Assembly (NCBI GenBank): GCA_900541855.1
Contig: UQLD01000021.1
Coordinates: 1-41,544, forward strand
Source of the DNA: an uncultured Collinsella sp.
GTDB taxonomy: Bacteria; Actinomycetota; Coriobacteriia; Coriobacteriales; Coriobacteriaceae
Length of the DNA: 41,544 nt
Direction of reading: 5' to 3'
The notes under the pieces: model-generated
Told to the model about the DNA's origin: nothing
Seen by the model: the letters and a program-made list of their open reading frames with translations, nothing else
Databases searched by the model: none
Made by a program: the position numbers and the translations under genes
Part shown: positions 31,380 to 41,544 of the stretch, piece after piece
How the letters are laid out: each line of letters starts with the position of its first letter
Position numbering within the stretch: position 1 is the first letter of the stretch

Positions 31380-32285
31380 ATGCGGCCCGGTGGCACTCAG
31401 ACAAAGCGCGGCGCCGCGGTGCGCATGCGACGCCGACTGGGCTTGGCGCCGCGGGCGTACGCACTGCTATCGTGCTCGCTGGTGCTGGTCATAGCTGGCG
31501 TTTCTGCCTATGGCATGACCGTGCCGTCCATGATGCAGGCGCATGCCGCACGCGAACCGCGCGTGGGGCATGAGGTCAAAAGTGATTTGGGCACCACGAC
31601 TGGATATGCTTGGGCAAGTGTGGTCGCGCATGTTGTGTTTGGCACCGACGATGCGGACGGCGCCGAGGCCCCGGACAACGAAGTCACGCTTGCCAATGGC
31701 AAAACCATCGTGCTCACCAACACCAAGATCATCGATCGGTTGTCCAACAATAGCGTGACGGCAACGGTGAATAAGGTCGAGCAGCAAAAGGAGCAGGACG
31801 CCCAGCAGTCCGGAAAGCCCGGTAGCTCGGATAATTCTGGCTCCGGCTCGGATTCATCGAGTTCGGGCGGCGGCTCTGGGGCGGGTTCCTCTACCGGAGG
31901 GTCTGGAAACGGCGGCTCGATGGGCGGCAACACTGACAACGATGCAAACTCCGGTGGCCTTTCCGCTGCTGAGGAAGAGAGCATTCACAGTTGGCTTGTG
32001 ACCAAGTACAACATGCTCGACGGCTATGTTTCTCGTGCCAATGACGTGGTCTCGACCTATAACTCTACGGGAGATCCCAGACCGTGCGACAGCCTGGTCG
32101 GGGAGATGTTTGTCATTCGAGCCGAGTTCGGTCGTCAGACATTCTCGCCCCGGTCAAAGTGGTATCAGCAGTATGCCAATCTGTGGGGCTGTTACACCAA
32201 CCTATGTCAATGGGTCGGCCATTACGGCGATGATGACGTCGCGCTCGGCAACTTCAACAATAACGTGGCGGCGCTTGCCCTATGA
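31380..32285 (+). CDS. Exported protein with Ser/Gly-rich linker, unknown function
   Basis: The 301-residue protein has a basic N-terminus and a hydrophobic segment (about 25-45, YALLSCSLVLVIAGVSAYGM) ending near AHAA, a signal peptide or anchor. A short domain (about 58-140) is followed by a low-complexity Ser/Gly/Asp linker (about 148-195) and a C-terminal domain of about 100 residues with three cysteines (RPCDSLVGEMF and WGCYTNLCQW). GGAGGA precedes ATG 31380. Its stop overlaps the next gene, a kinase, by 4 bases (ATGA). It is probably the outer, sensing partner of that kinase; this is inference from coupling. Confidence 0.78.
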   Translation: MRPGGTQTKRGAAVRMRRRLGLAPRAYALLSCSLVLVIAGVSAYGMTVPSMMQAHAAREPRVGHEVKSDLGTTTGYAWASVVAHVVFGTDDADGAEAPDNEVTLANGKTIVLTNTKIIDRLSNNSVTATVNKVEQQKEQDAQQSGKPGSSDNSGSGSDSSSSGGGSGAGSSTGGSGNGGSMGGNTDNDANSGGLSAAEEESIHSWLVTKYNMLDGYVSRANDVVSTYNSTGDPRPCDSLVGEMFVIRAEFGRQTFSPRSKWYQQYANLWGCYTNLCQWVGHYGDDDVALGNFNNNVAALAL

Positions 32286-34126
32286 TGACCGATCTTGCAT
32301 CCACCACACCACAATCGCTCGGTCGCGATCCCATGGTCGGCCTGCGCCTGGCGCGTGTCGACGGGTTTGAGCCGGCCATTGCGCTCGGTCAGGACGAACT
32401 GCCTGCCTATCTGCGTCGTTTTACGATGCTGTTTGCCGACGATGCCACCATGCGCCGTGGCGGTATCGGCCGCGTGACGCGTGCCGTCAACGCCCAAGGC
32501 GAGGCCGTGGCACTCAAGCAGCTCATCTTGCCGGCGCGCGATGAGTTCGACGACGATACCGCTCACGAGGCGCTGGTCGCCAAGTTCAAGGCGGCGTTTC
32601 GCGAGGAATACGAATGCCATCGCGCCCTTTCGGGCCTTAAGGGCTTTCCCCGCCTCTATGGCTGGGGCGAGGTCGACGGTGTGCCTGCAATTGTCATGGA
32701 ATGGGTCGAGGGCGAGACGCTTACCCGCTTGCGTTCGCGACTCGCCGTGGACGATGCCGGACGCCTGTCGCCGCTTGTGGCGGCGCGTCTGGGTCGCGAC
32801 CTGTTCGATCTGCTCTGCCGTATGAGCCTGGTGGGCGAGGGCTTTGTCCATCGCGATATCTCGCCCGCTAATATTATGGTGCGCACGGCGCGTCTACCGC
32901 TTGACCGGCAGCTTGCCGAGGACACCTTTGACCTGTGCCTGATCGACTTTGGCTCGTCGCTGGCGCTCGAGCCTGCGTCGGCTGTGGCCGGTACCGGCGG
33001 CAAGGCGTCGTTTACGGAGCGTTATGCCACGCTGCGTCGCGCGACGGTTGCCTATGCCCCGCCCGAGATGCTCACCGACGATATTCCCGATCTGCGCGCT
33101 TTGCGTATGTCGCCGGCGATCGACGTCTATGCCGCGGCAAGCACGGTTTACGAGCTCATTGCCGGCGTCGCGCCATACGAAGCCGCGCCGAGCACTTCGG
33201 GCACCTCGGGTTCGCGCAAAAAGACGCGCGACATCGCGAGCCCCTACCGTCTCAAGATGGACACGCGGCCCGACTATCCCATTGGTGCCCATGCGCCCGG
33301 TTGTGATTTGACTCAGCTGCTTCGTCGTGAGCCCGATGTGGCGCTCGCCGCGGCCGAGCAGGCCCAGCAGCTGGGGCTTGAGCCGGATTCCGAAGAGCTG
33401 CGCGATGCGCTGGCGTTTGTCGATGCCCAGCTGTTCGACGTGGTGACGGCCTGTCTGTCCAGCCATCAAAAAGATCGTCCCGAGCCGGCGGCGGTCGAGG
33501 CGGCGCTCTCGGCGTTTTGTGACCACTATGCGCAAAATGTCGGTCGTTCGCTCCGCGGCGAGCCGCTCACGCCGTGCCCCATGGATGCGTCCGGCCGCGC
33601 GGTTCGTCGCGCGCTGATGGTCGGCGCGACGGTCGTCTGTGGCGTGGTTTGGGCTGTGGTCGTGGTTTCGGCCGCGCTGCTGGCGTCGGGCGCTCGCGTG
33701 ACGGCGACTTTGGGATCGCTCGTGTGGTCTGGGTCGCTACCGGGTATTATTGCCGCACTGGCGTTGGCGCTGCCAGGCATAGCCGGCGTTGCCGCGGGGG
33801 CACTTGCGCGTGATCGGCGCTCGGGGTTCCTGCAGGGTGTGCTTGCGCTTTCTGCCTGCGAGGTTCCGGTGCTGGTTGTGGCTGCATGTAGCGTATTTTC
33901 CCAACGCGCCGTGATGGGCGGCCTTGTTGCCGCTCTGGTTGCAACCTATACGCTTACGTGGTTTTTGCTTGCGATGGGCTTTGCCTTTGAACTTCCCGTT
34001 TCGGCACCGCGACGCACAAAAGCCCAGATGGCGACTCCGCTTGCCGGTGGAGCCGCAGCTGCCCGTACTTTTGGCGGACCTGTCGAAGTATCGTCCGATT
34101 CTATTTCTACGACCAAGGAGGCCTAG
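32282..34126 (+). CDS. Ser/Thr protein kinase with C-terminal membrane segments
   Basis: The 614-residue protein has a kinase domain (about 45-415) with Lys79 in AVALKQLIL, HRDISPANIMV (His190-Asp192), IDFGSS (Asp222) and the PPEM segment (VAYAPPEML). It contains insertions compared with PknB, including one of about 60 residues before the last helices. The C-terminal part (about 440-590) has four hydrophobic segments. The glycine loop is short (MRRGGIGRV). The start overlaps the upstream stop by 4 bases and the FHA gene follows after three bases, so the three are one operon. Target unknown. Confidence 0.87.
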   Translation: MMTDLASTTPQSLGRDPMVGLRLARVDGFEPAIALGQDELPAYLRRFTMLFADDATMRRGGIGRVTRAVNAQGEAVALKQLILPARDEFDDDTAHEALVAKFKAAFREEYECHRALSGLKGFPRLYGWGEVDGVPAIVMEWVEGETLTRLRSRLAVDDAGRLSPLVAARLGRDLFDLLCRMSLVGEGFVHRDISPANIMVRTARLPLDRQLAEDTFDLCLIDFGSSLALEPASAVAGTGGKASFTERYATLRRATVAYAPPEMLTDDIPDLRALRMSPAIDVYAAASTVYELIAGVAPYEAAPSTSGTSGSRKKTRDIASPYRLKMDTRPDYPIGAHAPGCDLTQLLRREPDVALAAAEQAQQLGLEPDSEELRDALAFVDAQLFDVVTACLSSHQKDRPEPAAVEAALSAFCDHYAQNVGRSLRGEPLTPCPMDASGRAVRRALMVGATVVCGVVWAVVVVSAALLASGARVTATLGSLVWSGSLPGIIAALALALPGIAGVAAGALARDRRSGFLQGVLALSACEVPVLVVAACSVFSQRAVMGGLVAALVATYTLTWFLLAMGFAFELPVSAPRRTKAQMATPLAGGAAAARTFGGPVEVSSDSISTTKEA

Positions 34127-34129
34127 GTC

Positions 34130-35068
34130 ATGGCATCTCAAGTTGAGCTCACCCCATGCGGGGCCATGTTTGACATCTTTAAGCGCGCGGCGCATCTGAG
34201 CCATATCGAGCTGTGCGGCCTGGTGCTTTCGTCCCGTCCGCTCGCCGACGGCCGCAGCCCGCAGAGCCGAGCCGCCGATCGCTCTTGGGTTTCCCGCTTT
34301 ATCGTTCGCGCGCCGGTCGGCACGCTTCAGCAGCGCTACTTTGCCGAATACGGTACCTCGGCTGCGCGTATTATGTCGCAACTGGCCCTGCGCCAGCGCA
34401 ATCCCATGGACTCCACGGCTGTGATCAATATGGTGTGCGGTCCTGCAGGTGAACCGATGGTACGCGCGCTCGAAGAGTGCCACCAAGACACGAATCTCTA
34501 TCGCAACGCGCTCGATCGCCTGTCCCAGGCGGCAGAACTCATGCCTGCCGAGCGCGCCGAGGCCGTGCTGGTGCTGTTTGTCGCCGTCGGCTGTTCGGCG
34601 GATGTGCGGTCCTCGGTGAACTATGCTATCGACTACGCGCACGCGACCTGTGGCGGAGGCACCTCCACGCCGCGTTCGCTTGGCATCTCGATGACCGCGG
34701 GCGAACGCGAACCCGCCCCGGCGCACCCCTTGGGCTTGCTGCGCGTACAAAACAGTTTTGTCGTGAGCGCCCCGCGCTGGATTCAGCCGAGTGAGCAGGG
34801 TGTTGAGATTGGCGCGCTGGCCACTGGTGAGGGCGATATTACCGACGTCGGCGACGATGTCTCGGCCCGCCATGCCCATATCTGGTGCGATGCTCAAAAT
34901 ATCTGGCACGTCGAGGACTTGTCGTCCACCAACGGAACCGTGGTGGTAAACGGGGCCACGCGCGTCTGCATTCAGGTCGAGCCCGGCCGTTCCGCCCAAC
35001 TCAATCCCGGCGACGAGCTCAAGCTCGGCGAATCCACTACCTACGCCATCCTCTTCGGTGCCCTCTAG
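34130..35068 (+). CDS. FHA-domain protein with unknown N-terminal domain
   Basis: The 312-residue protein has an N-terminal region of about 200 residues, mostly helical and not recognised. The C-terminal FHA domain (about 215-310) shows VSARHAHIWCD, EDLSSTNGTVVVNG and LNPGDELKLGES. The Ser-Arg-His and Ser-Thr-Asn-Gly positions of phosphothreonine binding are largely kept (SARH, STNG). AAGGAGG precedes ATG 34130, three bases after the kinase stop. It is the likely phospho-dependent effector of that kinase. Confidence 0.83.
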   Translation: MASQVELTPCGAMFDIFKRAAHLSHIELCGLVLSSRPLADGRSPQSRAADRSWVSRFIVRAPVGTLQQRYFAEYGTSAARIMSQLALRQRNPMDSTAVINMVCGPAGEPMVRALEECHQDTNLYRNALDRLSQAAELMPAERAEAVLVLFVAVGCSADVRSSVNYAIDYAHATCGGGTSTPRSLGISMTAGEREPAPAHPLGLLRVQNSFVVSAPRWIQPSEQGVEIGALATGEGDITDVGDDVSARHAHIWCDAQNIWHVEDLSSTNGTVVVNGATRVCIQVEPGRSAQLNPGDELKLGESTTYAILFGAL

Positions 35069-35442
35069 CCAGTCCTGCCAAATGATCCCGGCAGTCATCC
35101 AAGGTAAACCTTTACCGCCCGCCTATATTTGTCGAAATTACACTTAACGGCGGGGTACAATAAACCCGCATGCGGATTTCCGTTGCGGGCGCTTCCCATC
35201 GCCGGGGCGTGCCCGGGAGCATCCGGCATGCGGCCTTTGCGGCGCTCGGTCATGTGCAAGACGGGCGGTCGGGTCTGTGGGGCGCACCAGCTGTCCCTCG
35301 CCTCGGCATGTCTTCTCTCCACGCCACGTACCTGCTGCTGAGCCTGCCTGCCAGATGATTGGAAGCAACAGCGTAAATCCCATCACGCCAACATCCCGGC
35401 GATCGCCGGGGCCTGTATACCTATATGAGAGGAGAGGGGTAT
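35069..35442 (+). promoter_or_regulatory. Upstream region of the pyruvate oxidoreductase gene
   Basis: The 374 bases hold no convincing gene. TACAAT at 35156-35161 is a good -10 box without a clear -35. CCCGGCGATCGCCGGG (35395-35410) is a perfect 16-base palindrome, 32 bases before the start codon, suited to be an operator or a leader hairpin. GAGAGGAGAGGGG before ATG 35443 is an unusually long purine-rich ribosome site. Confidence 0.5.
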
Positions 35443-38982
<3,540 letters not shown>

Positions 38983-38992
38983 TTCTCCCACC

Positions 38993-39117
38993 GCAGGACC
39001 TGAGGGCTGACCTTCGCGGACGTCCTCGGACATGAAAGAACCCCCGCTGCGCACTACGTGCGGCGGGGGTTCTTTCGTCCTGCGGAGTGTCCGCGAAGGT
39101 TAGCCCTCAGATCCTGC
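38993..39117. terminator. Terminator hairpin nested in a long inverted repeat
   Basis: The inner hairpin, GAAAGAACCCCCG (39034-39046) with its exact complement (39064-39076), is a strong bidirectional terminator; its loop can pair further (39047-39052 with 39058-39063). Around it, 38993-39021 is repeated inverted at 39089-39117, with 27 of 29 positions matching. The whole could fold as one long stem. It closes the nifJ transcript. Confidence 0.88.
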
Positions 39118-39187
39118 TACGACTACGTCCTCGGATTGTGGGGCTGAATGAAGGACGTGGCTGTGGGGGTGCCTTGTCCCGGTCGCT

Positions 39188-39400
39188 GTTTCGCGGCGTG
39201 GCCGCGAAACCACGCGCCACTTTGGGCATGGAGGGCTAGCTGATTGTGGCCTTCTGCTGCCCCAGTGCTGTTTCGCGCTTTGCGCGAAACATCGCAGCAC
39301 TTTGGGCATAGTGGGGGAGTTGGTTGTCGCTGCCTTCTATCCCCTTGCTGTTTCGCGCCTTTGGCGCGAAAGGCGCAGTACTTTGGGCGTGGGGGCTGGC
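39188..39400. repeat. Three tandem hairpin repeats of about 80 bases
   Basis: Hairpins at 39188-39210, 39270-39290 and 39350-39371 have stems of 10, 9 and 9 bases of the form TTTCGCG...CGCGAAA with three-base loops. Spacing is 82 and 80 bases. Each is followed by a conserved ACTTTGGGC box. The stems differ by paired changes (GGC/GCC, GC/GC, GCC/GGC), so pairing is kept. They fill the gap between nifJ and a minus-strand ATPase. They look like a REP-type extragenic family. Confidence 0.82.
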
Positions 39401-39417
39401 TTGCGGACTCAGATGAC

Positions 39418-40779
39418 CTAGAGAGATATGGGTGCAAACGAGAAATCGTTGTTGGGGTCGTCCTTTTCCATAAACTCATCGAGACAGAATGTCATATAGA
39501 TTGGAACGTAAAGGATCTTGCCCTCTTTGCAAAGGTTTTCGTGGCTCAGCACAACGGCCTCGGGAATTTTGTACTCGCCCACACTCATCAAACGGTCGAG
39601 GGCTGCATGTGCTCGAACTTTCTTGCCCGATTTGACTTCGATTGGGACAACATGCCCGAGGGCACCTTCGATTACAAAGTCGACTTCACCGACCTCACGC
39701 GTTTGGTAGTACCACGTATCTGCTCCGAGGGCAACGAGTTCCTGTGCGACCACGTTCTCATAGAGGCCGCCGAGGTTGGGGGTTTTCATGTCAAGGTAGA
39801 CGGCGCGTGCCGTGCTGCCGGGATACCGCGATGCGAGCATACCTGTATCGGACTCGTATAGTTTAAAGGCTGTCGTTTTCTCCGTCCTCTTGAGAGGACT
39901 TCGTGCCTCCGTCACCTGAGGGACCATCAATCCAACGCCTGCGTTCACCAGCCATAGGAAATCCTGCTCGTATTTTTGAAGACGAGCTCCCTCGCCTAGA
40001 GACGAGACGATAAAGCGATGGGACTCCGCCTCAAGCTGAACGGGAATTTGCTCGAAAATGGAGCGAACGTTAAACGCTCGAGTCGATGCATATTTAGAGA
40101 TATCGCTTTTGTACTGATCGACTAGCTGAATTTGAAGCTCACGCGTTCTCACGAGCGAATAGCCCGAATCGATATAGTTCTGAACGACCTCCGGCATGCC
40201 GCCGCAAACGATATAAGCTCTAAAGTTTTTGAGCATCGCCTCATGAATAAAATTTTCGACGGGACGCCTCTCGACAAGGCAGCTGCGGATGTCTGCAAGC
40301 ACATTCTCGCTGATGCTGTTTGCCCAACAAAACTCTTCAAAATCCATTGGCCGCATAACAATGTGCTCGACATACCCCACCGGGAAAGAAGAGATCCCCT
40401 TAAACTCAGTCCCAAGCATAGACCCCGAGAAGACATAGCTAAAGCGTCCGTCCTCGACCAGCGCCTTCATAAGTGTAACGATCTGCGGATACTCCTGAAT
40501 CTCATCGACGAAGATAAGCGTGTCTCCTTCAACAAGCGGTGCATCCGCAAGAAGGGCCACACGGTTGATGAAGTCAATGGAGTTCTTAGCGCCAACAAGT
40601 ACGTCTCTTGCCTCGGCATCAAGTAGCAGATTGACCTCATAATACGAAGCGTAGTTGCTCTTTCCAAACGCGCGAATCGCATAGCTCTTGCCAATCTGAC
40701 GCGCACCGGTAACAAGCAGGGCCTTATGGGAGTTATTCTTCCAGCTCAAAAGCCTATCAGTGACCTTGCGGCGTAGCAT
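39418..40779 (-). CDS. AAA-type ATPase with DUF4143 domain
   Basis: The 453-residue protein has a P-loop domain (about 1-200) with Walker A VTGARQIGKSYAI and Walker B LIFVDEIQEYPQ. A winged-helix-like middle follows, then a C-terminal DUF4143 domain (about 225-420) containing a PD-(D/E)xK nuclease-like pattern: YYQTREVGEVDFVIEG and PIEVKSGK. Such proteins are common in gut bacteria, often in several copies; their role is unsettled, and defence or toxin-type roles have been suggested. Lower GC than nifJ and a repeat-rich promoter suggest horizontal gain. GAGGTG lies before ATG 40779. Confidence 0.9.
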   Translation of the reverse strand: MLRRKVTDRLLSWKNNSHKALLVTGARQIGKSYAIRAFGKSNYASYYEVNLLLDAEARDVLVGAKNSIDFINRVALLADAPLVEGDTLIFVDEIQEYPQIVTLMKALVEDGRFSYVFSGSMLGTEFKGISSFPVGYVEHIVMRPMDFEEFCWANSISENVLADIRSCLVERRPVENFIHEAMLKNFRAYIVCGGMPEVVQNYIDSGYSLVRTRELQIQLVDQYKSDISKYASTRAFNVRSIFEQIPVQLEAESHRFIVSSLGEGARLQKYEQDFLWLVNAGVGLMVPQVTEARSPLKRTEKTTAFKLYESDTGMLASRYPGSTARAVYLDMKTPNLGGLYENVVAQELVALGADTWYYQTREVGEVDFVIEGALGHVVPIEVKSGKKVRAHAALDRLMSVGEYKIPEAVVLSHENLCKEGKILYVPIYMTFCLDEFMEKDDPNNDFSFAPISL

Positions 40780-40795
40780 TAAAACACCTCATTGA

Positions 40796-40880
40796 CAAAA
40801 ATTGGCAAATAGATTTGCCCCTAATCATACAAAAATTGACAAATAGATTTGACCCAAATCATACAAAAATTGGCAAATAG
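40796..40880. repeat. 34-base direct repeats in the ATPase promoter
   Basis: Units begin at 40796, 40830 and 40864, the last one partial. Each starts CAAAAATTG-CAAATAG. Units one and two contain the palindrome CAAATAGATTTG. On the minus strand they carry TATGAT boxes (from ATCATA), so promoter and operator are interleaved, 16 bases before the ATPase start codon. Confidence 0.85.
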
Positions 40881-40886
40881 CAAAGC

Positions 40887-41103
40887 TCACTTAGGCCTCA
40901 AAGCCAGCGAACCAGCACGGTACTTTGCAAAAAGGCTGGCGGCGCCGTTGTTGAGGGTGGCCAGGTTGACAGTGGCGCCGTTAGCGTTCTCGGCTGCTTG
41001 GGCGCGCAGGAGCGAAAGGGCGTCGGCAGCGTTCATGCAGAAGCCGACGGTAAAGTTCCATACTGCGAACTCGCAGTCGCTTGCCGCGGGGTGAAGCGCG
41101 ATC
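40887..41103 (-). pseudogene. C-terminal gene remnant, family unknown
   Basis: The minus-strand frame ending at 40887 reads about 71 protein-like residues (IALHPAASDCEFAVWNF, then CMNAADALSLLRAQAAENAN, ending SLALRPK). It is closed upstream by an in-frame TAG and has no plausible start. Composition fits the GC-rich host genes better than the neighbouring AT-rich repeats. It appears to be the tail of a gene cut when the ATPase module arrived. I do not recognise the family. Confidence 0.4.
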
Positions 41104-41471
41104 GGCTATCCCTTATGTTGGATGAAAAGCCCCATGTTTTTGCAGGGGTGCATACTCGTCAAATTAATGTATAGAATCGCGTATAGTGCGAGTAAGATAT
41201 TGCGCTGTCCGTTTTGTGTTTAGCAAAGATATAGTTTGCATAATCTGGTCTAATCCCTGCTCTATTTAAATAAAGTTGCACGTAAATGGCGTAGATATGC
41301 CTGAACTGGGCTTCTTTACGCTGAGCGGGTAAAATCGACCGTTCGCCGCTTAGGTATTTTCAAAATGAATAAAATGAGCGATAAAGAGAATATAAACCTT
41401 AATAAACTCGCGTATCGCACGGACGCGGGTTATTAATGGGTTGTAGGCCTTTTACAGAAAGGATTCCAGCA
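41104..41471 (+). promoter_or_regulatory. AT-rich upstream region of the carbamate kinase gene
   Basis: No gene is seen in about 370 bases. The region is much more AT-rich than its surroundings. It holds TTGCATAATCT (near 41235) also found at 30033, two related blocks CGCGTATAG and CGCGTATCG (near 41172 and 41409), and AATGAATAAAATGAG near 41363, faintly like half an arginine-repressor box. AGAAAGGA before ATG 41472 is the ribosome site. The long leader suggests tight control. Confidence 0.4.
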
Positions 41472-41544
41472 ATGTCTAAGCCTCTTGGCAAGCCCGATCG
41501 TATTGTCGTCGCCCTCGGCGGCAACGCCCTCGGCAACAACCCCG
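41472..41544 (+). CDS. arcC: Carbamate kinase, start only (runs off the window)
   Basis: The first 24 codons read MSKPLGKPDRIVVALGGNAL followed by GNNP. RIVVALGGNALG is the conserved N-terminal phosphate-binding motif of carbamate kinases, which make ATP from carbamoyl phosphate in arginine deiminase or purine/urea-type fermentation. AGAAAGGA lies 9 bases upstream. The rest, and any arcA/arcB neighbours, lie outside the window. Confidence 0.85.
   Translation, partial: MSKPLGKPDRIVVALGGNALGNNP

Noticed and set aside
39123..39479. A minus-strand 118-codon frame over the hairpin repeats
   Set aside because: It only reads the tandem repeats; there is no ribosome site and no family resemblance, and it overlaps the ATPase end.
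40796..40880. A CRISPR array
   Set aside because: The units are contiguous 34-base direct repeats with no variable spacers and no cas genes nearby.
41340..41380. An arginine repressor box upstream of the carbamate kinase
   Set aside because: Only half of the palindrome is present (TGAATAAA); the other half does not match.

Overview
The window is GC-rich bacterial DNA. Its gene content points to the actinobacterial class Coriobacteriia, most like Collinsella from the gut. The pointers are an actinobacterial-type fhaA-fhaB-pstP-rodA/pbpA-pknB cell-envelope cluster, a one-piece pyruvate:ferredoxin oxidoreductase of an anaerobe, fructoselysine catabolism, and the start of an arginine-deiminase-type carbamate kinase. 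The genus is inference from gene content; no marker gene is present.

Region 1 (1-9.9 kb) is an accessory carbohydrate island full of broken genes. It holds a 54/55-base repeat, an iron alcohol dehydrogenase pseudogene with several frameshifts (219-1419), and a mannose-family PTS (IIB-IIC-IID-IIA) followed by a GH32 fructosidase (2354-6388). A large LevR-like regulator follows (6937-9690). The island is the remains of a direct duplication. A gutted copy of the regulator lies just upstream of the intact PTS genes, and a gutted start of the PTS IIB gene lies just downstream of the intact regulator. Each copy has lost what the other kept.

Region 2 (9.9-15.6 kb) is a fructoselysine (Amadori product) utilisation unit: a GntR/UTRA regulator, a YfcC-type transporter in place of the usual permease, FrlC-like epimerase, FrlB-like deglycase and FrlD-like kinase. 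A clear promoter sits between two copies of a putative operator. A broken start of a second PfkB kinase lies after the operon.

Region 3 (15.6-26.1 kb, minus strand) is one long convergent-ended operon of envelope growth control. In transcription order it reads: membrane Ser/Thr kinase, FhaA, FhaB, PP2C phosphatase, a single polypeptide fusing a RodA/FtsW glycosyltransferase to a class B penicillin-binding protein, and PknB with PASTA repeats. Several genes overlap by 4 bases.

Region 4 (26.1-31.1 kb) carries a YcxB-like membrane protein, dnaX, a small membrane protein, ybaB and recR: replication and recombination housekeeping. Region 5 (31.3-35.1 kb) is a second, uncharacterised phospho-signalling trio: an exported Ser/Gly-linker protein, a membrane Ser/Thr kinase and an FHA protein. 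Region 6 (35.4-39.1 kb) is the pyruvate:ferredoxin oxidoreductase gene, closed by a terminator nested inside a 29-base-arm inverted repeat.

Region 7 (39.1-41.5 kb) has three tandem hairpin repeats, a DUF4143 AAA ATPase with a 34-base direct-repeat array at its promoter, a gene remnant, and the first 24 codons of a carbamate kinase that runs off the window. No rRNA, tRNA, CRISPR array or transposase gene was seen.
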